Positions 25,151-32,896 of a DNA stretch of 59,354 nucleotides are shown here, in pieces (positions within the stretch are counted from its first letter, which is position 1; each line of letters starts with the position of its first letter). Made by a program: the position numbers and the translations under genes. This DNA is from Halobellus clavatus (GTDB lineage Archaea; Halobacteriota; Halobacteria; Halobacteriales; Haloferacaceae), in the NCBI RefSeq assembly GCF_900107195.1, contig NZ_FNPB01000017.1:1-59354 (forward strand), read 5' to 3'. The notes beneath the pieces were generated by a model that did no database searches, was not told the DNA's origin, and saw nothing but the letters and a program-made list of their open reading frames with translations.

Positions 25151-26182
25151 ATGAGTAGCGACCTGTCCTATCGGCGGCTCGGATCGACGGGGACCTCGGT
25201 GTCGGAGCTCTGTCTCGGTACGTGGCGCTTCGGCCGCGAGACGAACGGCGTCGTCGAGACGCCGAAAGACGAGGCGCACGAACTCCTCGACGCCTTCGCC
25301 GACCGCGGCGGGAACTTCATCGACACCGCGAACGTCTACGGGACGCCCAGCGGTCGCAGCGAGTCGTGGATCGGTGACTGGCTCGCCGAGCGAGACCGCT
25401 CGGAGTTCGTCTTGGCCTCGAAAGTGTACTTCGAGTTCGACCCAGAGGACCCGAACGGCTCGGGACTCTCTCGCACGCACATCCGCGAGCAGATCGAGGG
25501 GACCTTAGACCGGCTGGGCACCGACTACTTGGATCTGTACTACATCCATCGGTGGGACGATGAGACGCCGATCACGGAGACGCTCTCGACGCTCGATCGG
25601 CTCGTGGCGGAGGGAACGATCAACTACCTCGGTGCGTCGACGATGGCGGCCTGGCAACTCACCAAGGCGTTGTGGGCGTCGGACGTCAACGACTGGGAGC
25701 GCTTCGAGGTCACCCAGCCGCTGTTCCACGCGGGCTACTACGAGGACGTCGAGGAGTACCTCGACGTCTGCAGTGACCAGGGGCTGGCGGTCTGTCCGTA
25801 CTCCCCGCTGGCCGGAGGCTTTCTCACCGGCAAGTACGAGCGCGCAGACCCCGAGGACCCCACGGCGGTCGTCGCGCCCGACGGCTCGCGTGGCTCTATC
25901 GACGACCGGTTCGATCGTTTCTACCTCTCAGAGCGCGGCTGGCACGTGCTCGACGCCGTCCGCGCCGTCGCGGACGAGGTCGACGCCTCGCCCGCGCAGG
26001 TCGCGCTCCGCTGGCTGATGGACTTTCCCGACGCGACCGTGGTGCCGATCGTCGGCGCGCGGACCGTCGAGCAACTCGACGAAAACGTCGGTGCGACCGA
26101 CGTCGACCTTTCGCAGTCACAGTGGGAGCGGATCTTCGACGCCCGCTACGACGAGGACGGCCGGCGGTGGGGGCATCGATAA
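25151..26182 (+). CDS. aldo/keto reductase
   Basis: The 343-residue TIM-barrel NADPH-dependent oxidoreductase has the catalytic tetrad in standard contexts: Asp and Tyr in FIDTANVYG, Lys in VLASKVYF and His in YYIHRWD. The cofactor pattern PIVGARTVEQLDENV lies near the C-terminus. The closest style is the YajO/potassium-channel beta-subunit-like group. The substrate is unknown. It sits 57 bases downstream of the thiolase pair and could share its transcript. Confidence 0.93.
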   Translation: MSSDLSYRRLGSTGTSVSELCLGTWRFGRETNGVVETPKDEAHELLDAFADRGGNFIDTANVYGTPSGRSESWIGDWLAERDRSEFVLASKVYFEFDPEDPNGSGLSRTHIREQIEGTLDRLGTDYLDLYYIHRWDDETPITETLSTLDRLVAEGTINYLGASTMAAWQLTKALWASDVNDWERFEVTQPLFHAGYYEDVEEYLDVCSDQGLAVCPYSPLAGGFLTGKYERADPEDPTAVVAPDGSRGSIDDRFDRFYLSERGWHVLDAVRAVADEVDASPAQVALRWLMDFPDATVVPIVGARTVEQLDENVGATDVDLSQSQWERIFDARYDEDGRRWGHR

Positions 26183-26204
26183 ATCGGCAGTCGGCGGTCG
26201 CTCC

Positions 26205-26435
26205 TCAGATCGCGTCGCGAACGCGCCGCGTGATCGCGTCCACGTCGTAGTCGTCTTCGGCCTTATCCCAGATCACGTCGCCGTCGACGGCGACAGTCAA
26301 GACGCCGTGATCGCCGGTCACGAGTGCGACCCGATCCAGTCGATCACCGAACTGGTCCAACAGCGCGTGCTGGATCTCTTCGGCCCGCTCCAGGAACCCA
26401 CACGGCACGCAGTACTCGATCTCGATTGCCGTCAT
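26205..26435 (-). CDS. Rdx/SelW-like thioredoxin-fold protein
   Basis: These 76 residues match the SelT/SelW/SelH (Rdx) family: the start TAIEIEYCVPCGFLERAEEI has the CxxC redox motif (C9, C12), and the end has VDGDVIWDKAEDDYDVDAIT. In other organisms the first Cys can be selenocysteine. It is probably a small redox protein. It is convergent with the aldo/keto reductase gene. Confidence 0.88.
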   Translation of the reverse strand: MTAIEIEYCVPCGFLERAEEIQHALLDQFGDRLDRVALVTGDHGVLTVAVDGDVIWDKAEDDYDVDAITRRVRDAI

Positions 26436-26517
26436 CGCTCTGCGTTCGACGCCGTGGCGTGTTAAGCCCGTCGCGGGGTGCGGTCGCCACGAGGTAGATT
26501 TATGTCACTTGGTACCA

Positions 26518-26739
26518 ATGTTCCAGATTGGTATGTGCTACCACTCACAGCGGCGAGCGGCGCTGGTCGAGCAGGGGCACGATGCCGAGCGTGACGGCCG
26601 CGACCCAGTCGAGGAGTCACCGACCCCCGCTGACCCCGACGGCGTCACAGACGCCGCTGCGGACGACGCGACCGCCGAGGACCGCACTCCAGTCGATCAC
26701 CGCGCCGACGGGGATCCGAAACCGGTCGGATTCGCCTGA
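26518..26739 (+). CDS. small acidic protein starting MFQIGMCYHSQRR
   Basis: The 73-residue reading frame is dominated by Asp, Ala, Pro and Glu, as in real haloarchaeal small proteins. The N-terminus has Met-Cys-Tyr-His-Ser-Gln-Arg-Arg, which might bind metal. The ATG at 26518 is assumed; a TTG at 26509 and an ATG at 26533 are alternatives. It is divergent from the Rdx gene. Function unknown; the call rests only on composition and context. Confidence 0.5.
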   Translation: MFQIGMCYHSQRRAALVEQGHDAERDGRDPVEESPTPADPDGVTDAAADDATAEDRTPVDHRADGDPKPVGFA

Positions 26740-26755
26740 GCGCGGCACGCCACCG

Positions 26756-27445
26756 TCATTCTTCGCTCGCCGAGCGACCCAACCGTCCGCCGACGACCGG
26801 CCGCCAGTAGAGCAGCGCGACCGTCAGGAGGAACACGACGGTGGAGATGTCGTACGAGAAGTCGAACGCCGCCGCGGCGACGGCCGATCCTCCGCCGAGG
26901 ACGCCCGACAGCACCGAGGCGACGATCGGCCACGAACACGAGACACAGGAGAAGAGGCCGACCACGCCCGACACCGCCGCGCCGGCGGCGTCGATCACGG
27001 TCGCGTACACCAGATACGCGAGCGCCAGGTAGCCGACGATCCGGGCCGGCATCAACACCAGCGCGGCCCACGGCGTCGACACGATCGGCGCGGGTCCCCA
27101 TCCGGCGGCGAGCGTCGCGAGTCGGAGGCCGAATTCGCCCGCGCCAGGACGCATCGCCGTGACGACGACCCCACCGGCGGCCGCAAGTGCGACGAAGTAG
27201 ACGCCCGCGATCGCGATCGCGCGCCGCCGGGTCCGCTCGTCGGTCGGTCGCGGCTGGACTTTCCAGAGAACCAGGAGGCCGACGAACACCCACGAAAGCC
27301 CGTAGATCGTGTACCGCGGCTGGATGACCGTGATCCCCGCTGCGAGCATATACACCGCTCCGAGGATTGCGAGGCTGTTTCCGAGCAGCGCTGCGTGGAG
27401 GACGTTGCGGGTCGGCACGCGGGACGCGGCCTTTGCGAGCGCCAT
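26756..27445 (-). CDS. multi-pass membrane protein next to the heme synthase
   Basis: The 229-residue protein has about six transmembrane helices (about 15-37, 43-61, 74-95, 118-142, 150-175, 185-205). A pair of Cys in LFSCVSCSWP (about 168-177) resembles CxxC metal sites in respiratory assembly proteins. The N-terminus is basic. The family is haloarchaeal (I recall DUF7546, unsure). It lies two bases after the ctaAB stop, so it is clearly in the same operon and may assist heme or oxidase assembly. Confidence 0.75.
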   Translation of the reverse strand: MALAKAASRVPTRNVLHAALLGNSLAILGAVYMLAAGITVIQPRYTIYGLSWVFVGLLVLWKVQPRPTDERTRRRAIAIAGVYFVALAAAGGVVVTAMRPGAGEFGLRLATLAAGWGPAPIVSTPWAALVLMPARIVGYLALAYLVYATVIDAAGAAVSGVVGLFSCVSCSWPIVASVLSGVLGGGSAVAAAAFDFSYDISTVVFLLTVALLYWRPVVGGRLGRSASEE

Positions 27446-27447
27446 TT

Positions 27448-28863
27448 TCAGACGACCAGAGCGTCGACCACGAGGGCCAGGAGTAACGCTCCGAGATACG
27501 CGTTCGACGCGTGGAACGAGCGGAGCGCGGCCGACTCGGTTTGTTCGTAGTGCAGTCGGACGGCGAAGTAGAGGAACGCCGCCCCGAAGACGGCGCTCGT
27601 GAGCGCGTACACGACCCCGAGCGTCTCCATCGCCGCCAGCGCTCCGGCGGCGACGAGGGTCGCCGCGAGGTAGTACAACACGTGCTTTCGGGTCTCCGTC
27701 TCGCCGCGGACGACCGGCATCATCGGGAAGCCGCCGCGTTCGTAGTCGTCTTTGTACGCCAGCGCGAGGTTGTAGAAGTGTGCCGGCGTCCACAGGAAGA
27801 TGATCGTCGCCAGCGCGAGTCCGCCGAGTCCGATCTCGCCGGTCACCGCCACCCAGCCGATGAGTGCCGGGAGCGCGCCCGCCGCCCCGCCGATCACGGT
27901 GTTCTGTACGGTGTTCGGCTTCAGGAGGAGGGTGTAGACGACGCTGTAGAAGACGATCGCGGCCACGCCCAGGACGGCCGCGAGGGCGTTCACCCACGCG
28001 AACAGCGCCACCGACGCCACGGCCAAGGCGAATCCGAACGCGAGCGCGTTGCGGACGGGCACGAGGTCGGTCGCGAGCGGCCGATCGCTGGTCCGCTGCA
28101 TCCGACGGTCGATGTCGCGCTCGAGTACGTGATTGAACGTTCCGGACGCGCCGATCGAGAGGACGCCCCCGCCGAGCGTCGCGAGGACGATTTCGATCGT
28201 CAGGCCCCCGGCAGTCGTCGCCGCGAGCGCCATTCCCGCGGCGGCGACGAGACACAGGAGCCACATCAGCCGCGGCTTCGTCAACCGGACGTACGCCTTG
28301 ACAGTCGCCAGCAGTCGTGCCCGTGGCTCGGTCGGGATGTCTGGCTCGTAGTCGGTTTCGACGGGCGGTGAAAGGTCGACGTCGTCGACCGACTCCTCGC
28401 TGGGATCGCCCGTCTCTCGCTCGAGCGACCACGCCAGCGACGCGACGAGCGACGCGAAGATGCCCAGTCCGACCGTCAGGTGGACGGCCGAGAGCGTTTC
28501 GCTCGCACCCCCGACCGCGACGATAGCGCCAAGTGCGGCCTGCACGGGGTAGAGCACGCTCGCGAGGAGCATCGGCGCCAGTACCCGCCGGTCGACACCG
28601 GCGCGCACCCCAGCGAACAGCGTCAGCACACCGAGCACGCCCACCCCGACCGCCGCGATGCGGTGGCCGATCGCCAGCCATCCAGCGGCCGATGTCGGTA
28701 TCGTCCATCCGTCGCCGCAGACGGGCCAGGCCGCACACGCCGCTGCGGCGTCAGTCAGCGCAGTCGTCGCGCCGACGAGGAGGAGGAAGTAGACGCCGAT
28801 AGCTGTCGCCGCGAGCAGGCTGTGAAATCTGGTATGCGTTGCACTCGGTGCCACGAGAGTCAC
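27448..28863 (-). CDS. ctaB: fused CtaA-like and protoheme IX farnesyltransferase (heme o synthase)
   Basis: The 471-residue membrane protein joins two enzymes. The N-terminal part (about 1-145) looks like half of CtaA/Cox15 (heme a synthase), with His67 and His128 as possible heme ligands. The C-terminal part (about 185-471) is CtaB, a UbiA-type prenyltransferase with the diphosphate-binding motif NHVLERDIDRRMQRTSDRPL at 244-263 (Glu248 where Asp is more usual). It makes heme o for heme-copper oxidases. The GTG at 28863 is favoured by a TATA-like element at 28886-28893 (minus strand). It is divergent from coxB. Confidence 0.92.
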   Translation of the reverse strand: MTLVAPSATHTRFHSLLAATAIGVYFLLLVGATTALTDAAAACAAWPVCGDGWTIPTSAAGWLAIGHRIAAVGVGVLGVLTLFAGVRAGVDRRVLAPMLLASVLYPVQAALGAIVAVGGASETLSAVHLTVGLGIFASLVASLAWSLERETGDPSEESVDDVDLSPPVETDYEPDIPTEPRARLLATVKAYVRLTKPRLMWLLCLVAAAGMALAATTAGGLTIEIVLATLGGGVLSIGASGTFNHVLERDIDRRMQRTSDRPLATDLVPVRNALAFGFALAVASVALFAWVNALAAVLGVAAIVFYSVVYTLLLKPNTVQNTVIGGAAGALPALIGWVAVTGEIGLGGLALATIIFLWTPAHFYNLALAYKDDYERGGFPMMPVVRGETETRKHVLYYLAATLVAAGALAAMETLGVVYALTSAVFGAAFLYFAVRLHYEQTESAALRSFHASNAYLGALLLALVVDALVV

Positions 28864-28948
28864 CTACGCGAACTTAGGAATGCCCGTATTTATGGGCCCC
28901 GCTTTCGCTCATTCGGCCCCCGAATTGGGGGTGGCTGAAGTCAGCAAC

Positions 28949-28954
28949 TATTTA
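28949..28954 (+). promoter_or_regulatory. TATA element of coxB
   Basis: TATTTA is centred about 28 bases before the ATG at 28980. It argues for that ATG and against an in-frame GTG at 28956. Confidence 0.55.
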
Positions 28955-28979
28955 CGTGGCTCTTCCTAAGCCCGAATCG

Positions 28980-29708
28980 ATGCGAAAGACGCGTTTGGCA
29001 CTCGTTTCACTCCTCACGATGGTGGTGATGGGGCTGTTCGCGGATCCCGTGGCCGCGCAGTCGTCCGCCAGCGAGGCCCTCATCAACGGACTGAACGGGA
29101 AGCTGCTGTACGTCGCCATCCCGATCACGATCCTCGTCGAGGGAATCCTCATTTACACGGTGGTGAAGTTCCGGAACAACGACGAGGCGTCGCCGACGCA
29201 GGAGAATCGACGCCTGGAGATCACCTGGACGATCGCCACGGCAATCGTGCTGCTGTTCGTCGGCGTCGCCTCCTACGGCGTCCTCGCCGACCAGAGCGTT
29301 TCCTACCAGCCGCAGGCGGAGAACGCCGCCGGCGAACCCGTCGAGGGCGACCCCGTCGTCGTCCGCGCGGAGGCCTACCAGTGGGGCTGGGAGATGTCCT
29401 ACCCCGAGGACGGGAACTTCACGACCGGCACCGAAATCGTCGTCCCGGTCGACCGTCCGATAGAGATCCGGGTCACCTCACGTGACGTGATACACGGCTT
29501 CCACGCACCCGATCTGGGACTCAAACAGGACGCGATGCCCGGACAGGTCAACTCGATCAGGACCGTCGCCTACGAGACTGGCACCTATCAGGGCTACTGT
29601 ACGGAGTACTGCGGCGTCGCCCACTCGCAGATGTACTTCTCCGTCGAGGTCGTCTCCCAGGAGGAGTACCAGCAGTGGCTCGACGACCAGCAGAGTAGCG
29701 ACGAGTAA
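28980..29708 (+). CDS. coxB: cytochrome c oxidase subunit II
   Basis: The 242-residue protein has a signal peptide (about 1-27, cleavage near AAQ), two transmembrane helices (about 40-62 and 83-103) and a C-terminal cupredoxin domain. The dinuclear CuA ligands are all present: H175, C207, E209, C211, H215 and M218 (in GFHAPDLG and GYCTEYCGVAHSQM). It accepts electrons in the heme-copper oxidase; other subunits are not in the window. It stands divergent from ctaAB, whose product feeds the same complex. Confidence 0.95.
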   Translation: MRKTRLALVSLLTMVVMGLFADPVAAQSSASEALINGLNGKLLYVAIPITILVEGILIYTVVKFRNNDEASPTQENRRLEITWTIATAIVLLFVGVASYGVLADQSVSYQPQAENAAGEPVEGDPVVVRAEAYQWGWEMSYPEDGNFTTGTEIVVPVDRPIEIRVTSRDVIHGFHAPDLGLKQDAMPGQVNSIRTVAYETGTYQGYCTEYCGVAHSQMYFSVEVVSQEEYQQWLDDQQSSDE

Positions 29709-29761
29709 CGAGTCCGCGCGTTCCGCCCTTCTGTCGTCACTGTCGAAAATTCGCTGTCGCG

Positions 29762-29783
29762 ACCGGTGAACGTCCTCACCGGT
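29762..29783. terminator. inverted repeat between convergent coxB and FAD synthase genes
   Basis: ACCGGTGA (29762-29769) and TCACCGGT (29776-29783) pair perfectly with a 6-base loop. Its place between two convergent stops suggests a bidirectional terminator. Confidence 0.5.
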
Positions 29784-29789
29784 TCGAGC

Positions 29790-30227
29790 CTACTCGTCGG
29801 CCCTCGCGTCCAGAATCCGCTCGACGATTCGTCCGGTCGAGAGCAGTTCGCCCGCGTACCGGGGGTCGCGGGCGGACGCGCGCTCGACTTCGCACTCGAT
29901 GCCCCGGGCGGCGAGCGCGTCCCGGATGCCGTCGGCGTCGTGGTGTTGGTCGTGACCGAGGACGATGAGGTCCGGATCGATCCGCTCGATCGGGACGAAG
30001 ATGTCCTCGCGGTGACCGAGGTGGGCTTCGGTCACGACCCCGAGCGCGTCGACCACGTCACGTCGCTGTCGGTCCGGCAGCACGGGTGGTTCCTTGTGCG
30101 TGACGTTTTCCCGCCTGGCGACGATGACGTGGAGCTCGTCACCCATCGCCGCCGCCTCCGAGAGATAGTGGACGTGACCGGGGTGGATGAGATCGAACGT
30201 TCCCTGCGCGACGACGCGTCGGGTCAT
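29790..30227 (-). CDS. ribL: archaeal FAD synthase / cytidylyltransferase-like protein
   Basis: This 145-residue nucleotidyltransferase of the RibL type adenylates FMN to FAD in archaea. The motif [12 protein letters not shown] contains HxGH for nucleotide binding, and VLGHDQHHD is near residue 90. The ATG at 30227 is chosen since it overlaps the stop of the JAMM gene (ATGA); a GTG three codons earlier is possible. RibL is distinguished from glycerol-phosphate cytidylyltransferases mainly by similarity, so the substrate is inferred. Confidence 0.88.
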   Translation of the reverse strand: MTRRVVAQGTFDLIHPGHVHYLSEAAAMGDELHVIVARRENVTHKEPPVLPDRQRRDVVDALGVVTEAHLGHREDIFVPIERIDPDLIVLGHDQHHDADGIRDALAARGIECEVERASARDPRYAGELLSTGRIVERILDARADE

Positions 30228-30742
30228 CGGAACCACCCGCTAGTGTCCGAGTAGCTGCCGTCGGTGTAATCGATGTCGAGGTCGTCCTCGGTGAAGTCGA
30301 AGAACTCCTCGGGATCCTGCAGGTCGACGTCGACGACGTCGAGCGTGCGGGTGTCGCCGTTCTGGTCGAAGGCCCGCCAGTCGGTCGATCCGTATGGATG
30401 ACCGAGGATGATGTGGACCCGACCCTGCCCGAAGGTGTCGAGGTCGGCGTCGCTCGGGCGGAGGACACCGTTCGGGTGCGAGTGGATCGACCCGACCGAG
30501 TGGCGATCGTTCGGGATCATATTGCTGTCGACGGTCGCGCTCGTCGGATCCGAGCGGGTCCCCGGGACGATCAACACCTCGGTGATCAGCGTCCCCGAGC
30601 GGTCGAGATCGAAGTTGCGTGCGGGTTCGCCGCGGAGGAACCCCATATACTCGTCCGGGTGCGTCTCGCTCGCGGCCTCCCGCGCGAAGTCGAGCGCGTC
30701 GGCTGCGATGCCGATGATCTCGCTCGACCGGAAGAGTCGCAT
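30224..30742 (-). CDS. JAMM/Mov34-type metalloprotease
   Basis: The 172-residue protein has the zinc-protease motif: Glu31 (DEYMGFLRG), H87-x-H89-P in SIHSHPNG, and S97-x-x-D100. These are all the residues needed for an active JAMM isopeptidase, as in Haloferax HvJAMM1, which removes SAMP ubiquitin-like modifiers. Whether this one acts on SAMPs is inference. It is coupled to the FAD synthase gene through a 4-base overlap. The ATG at 30742 leaves about 180 bases to the divergent DHH gene. Confidence 0.92.
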   Translation of the reverse strand: MRLFRSSEIIGIAADALDFAREAASETHPDEYMGFLRGEPARNFDLDRSGTLITEVLIVPGTRSDPTSATVDSNMIPNDRHSVGSIHSHPNGVLRPSDADLDTFGQGRVHIILGHPYGSTDWRAFDQNGDTRTLDVVDVDLQDPEEFFDFTEDDLDIDYTDGSYSDTSGWFR

Positions 30743-30922
30743 ACGCGATTCTGTGGTTCGTCGCCTTCTAAGCGTTCCGATCATCTGCGTCGCGGCCGCG
30801 TGCTCTGCCGCGGAGTGCGCCGAATTCTGCCCAGCGGCCTCCGGGTCGATCGCCGCGTCAGGGGCCGCCGCGCCGACGCTGGATTGTAAAGTCTTAACCG
30901 CGGGCCGCCATTGTCCAACAGT

Positions 30923-32848
30923 ATGACTGCCGATAACGCCGGAGATTCCGGCGGCGAGTCCGCTCCGAATTCGGAGGGTGACTCGCGTCCTGTCGTCTAC
31001 GATCTCGCACCGAACTGCACGCTCGAAGACGTCTCCGAAGGCGACCGCTATCACGCCGTCGTCAACGGTGTCGTCGAGTACGGTATCTTCGTCGACATCT
31101 CCGACGAGGTGTCGGGGCTGGTCCACGAGTCCAACCTCGATCGCTCCTACGAAGTCGGCGACCGGCTGACTGTGGCCCTCGAGGCGATCAAAGAGAACGG
31201 CGACCTCGCCTTCGACGTCTTCCGGGAGTCGTCCTATCAGACGGTCGTCGTCGACCACGAACCCGACCTGACCCCGATCGCAGGGCTGTCGGCGGGCGAG
31301 GAGGTCCACATCGAGGGACAGGTTGCACAGATCAAACAGACCGGCGGGCCGACCGTCTTCCGAATCGCCGACGAGACGGGGATCGTCTCCGCGGCGGCGT
31401 TCCGCGAGGCGGGCGTCCGCGCCTTCCCGTCGATCGACCTCGACGACGTCGTCCGGATCGGCGGAACCGTCGAATCCCACGAGGGCGCGCTGCAACTCGA
31501 AGTCGATTCGATGACGCGGCTCGACGACGAGGCGATGGCCGAGGCCCGTGAGCGACTCGACGAGGCGTTCGAGCAGCGCGCCGAACCCGACGACGTCGAC
31601 CCGCTCGTCGAGTGGCCCGCCTTCGAGAAGCTCCGTGACGACCTCCGCGATCTGGCTCACCTCCTCCGACGGACCGTCCTCGAAGGACGGCCGATCCGCG
31701 TCCGTCACCACGCCGACGGTGACGGAATGTGCGCCTCGGTGCCCGTCCAACTGGCGCTGGAGAACTTCATCGAATCCGTCCACGACGACGCCGACGCGCC
31801 GCGACACCTGATCAAGCGCCTTCCCTCGAAGGCACCGTTCTACGAGATGGAAGACGTCACGCGCGACCTGAACTTCGCGCTGGAGGGCCGCTCGCGGCAC
31901 GGCCAGCGGCTCCCCTTCCTCCTGATGCTCGACAACGGCTCGACGGAGGAGGACGTGCCGGCCTACGAGAACCTCGCGCACTACGACGTGCCGATCGCCG
32001 TGGTCGACCATCACCACCCCGACCCAGAGGCCGTCGAGGACCTACTGGACGCCCACGTCAACCCCTACCTCTACGACGAGGACTACCGGATCACGACCGG
32101 GATGATGTGCGTCGAACTCGCGCGGATGATCGACCCCGATCTCACCTCGGAACTCCGACACGTCCCCGCCGCCGCCGGACTCGCCGATCGGTCGAAGGCC
32201 GACGAGATGGCGGACTTCATCGCACTCGCCGAGGAGGAGGGCTACGACCGCGAGCGCCTGCTCGACGTCGGTGAAGCGCTCGACTACGCCGCCCACTGGC
32301 TGCGCTACAACGACGGGCAGTCGCTCGTCAACGACGTCCTGAACGTCGGCTGTGACGACGAGGAGCGCCACCGGGAACTCGTCGACTTCCTCGCGACTCG
32401 GGCCGAGCGCGACGTCGAGCGGCAGATGGACGCCGCCGCGCCCCACCTCGAACACGAGCGACTCGATTCGGACGCCCACCTCTACACCGCTGACCTCGAC
32501 GAGTGGGCCCACCGCTTCACGTACCCCGCACCGGGCAAAACCACGGGCAAACTCCACGACCGGAAGGTCGAAGAGCACGGCGAAGCGGTTATCACCATCG
32601 GCTACGGCCCGGACTTCGCGGTGCTCCGCTCGGACGGCGTCCGTCTCGACATCCCCCGGATGGTCGAGGAACTGAACGAGGAGGTCGTCGGCGGCGGCGT
32701 CTCCGGCGGCGGCCACCTCGTCGTCGGCTCGATCAAGTTCGTGAAGGGTATGCGAGCCGAAGTCATCGACAGCCTCGTCGACAAGATGGCCGACGCCGAA
32801 CTCGACGAGGAACTCTCCTCGCAGGCGATCGTCGACACCGAGGCCTGA
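30923..32848 (+). CDS. RecJ-like DHH phosphoesterase with S1 and OB domains
   Basis: This 641-residue protein has an N-terminal S1 domain (about 30-105, EGDRYHAVVNGVVEYGIFVD), an OB nucleic-acid domain (about 115-195), then DHH and DHHA1 domains. The catalytic metal motifs are HHADGDGMCAS (about 262), LMLDNGSTEED (about 336) and VVDHHHPDPEA (about 363); the C-terminus has GGGVSGGGHLVVGS typical of DHHA1. It belongs to the archaeal RecJ/GAN-like exonucleases acting on single-stranded nucleic acid. The ATG at 30923 follows a TATA-like element near 30891. The substrate is not determined. Confidence 0.9.
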   Translation: MTADNAGDSGGESAPNSEGDSRPVVYDLAPNCTLEDVSEGDRYHAVVNGVVEYGIFVDISDEVSGLVHESNLDRSYEVGDRLTVALEAIKENGDLAFDVFRESSYQTVVVDHEPDLTPIAGLSAGEEVHIEGQVAQIKQTGGPTVFRIADETGIVSAAAFREAGVRAFPSIDLDDVVRIGGTVESHEGALQLEVDSMTRLDDEAMAEARERLDEAFEQRAEPDDVDPLVEWPAFEKLRDDLRDLAHLLRRTVLEGRPIRVRHHADGDGMCASVPVQLALENFIESVHDDADAPRHLIKRLPSKAPFYEMEDVTRDLNFALEGRSRHGQRLPFLLMLDNGSTEEDVPAYENLAHYDVPIAVVDHHHPDPEAVEDLLDAHVNPYLYDEDYRITTGMMCVELARMIDPDLTSELRHVPAAAGLADRSKADEMADFIALAEEEGYDRERLLDVGEALDYAAHWLRYNDGQSLVNDVLNVGCDDEERHRELVDFLATRAERDVERQMDAAAPHLEHERLDSDAHLYTADLDEWAHRFTYPAPGKTTGKLHDRKVEEHGEAVITIGYGPDFAVLRSDGVRLDIPRMVEELNEEVVGGGVSGGGHLVVGSIKFVKGMRAEVIDSLVDKMADAELDEELSSQAIVDTEA

Positions 32849-32850
32849 GA

Positions 32851-32868
32851 CGGACGGTCATCCGTCCG
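32851..32868. terminator. 7-bp stem hairpin between convergent genes
   Basis: CGGACGG (32851-32857) pairs perfectly with CCGTCCG (32862-32868) around a TCAT loop, two bases after the DHH gene stop and before the stop of the convergent phospholipase-D-like gene. Confidence 0.5.
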
Positions 32869-32896
32869 CTGCGAGCAGCTACTGGCCGGTTCTGAT

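Noticed and set aside
27446-28738. Long upstream extension of the membrane protein frame at 26756-27445
   Set aside because: The extension lies over the recognised heme synthase in another frame and is extremely Arg-rich. The hydrophobic protein begins at the ATG at 27445.
30743-32017. Upstream extension of the JAMM protease frame
   Set aside because: It overlaps the DHH phosphoesterase gene on the opposite strand and lacks any known domain. The JAMM family start is at 30742.
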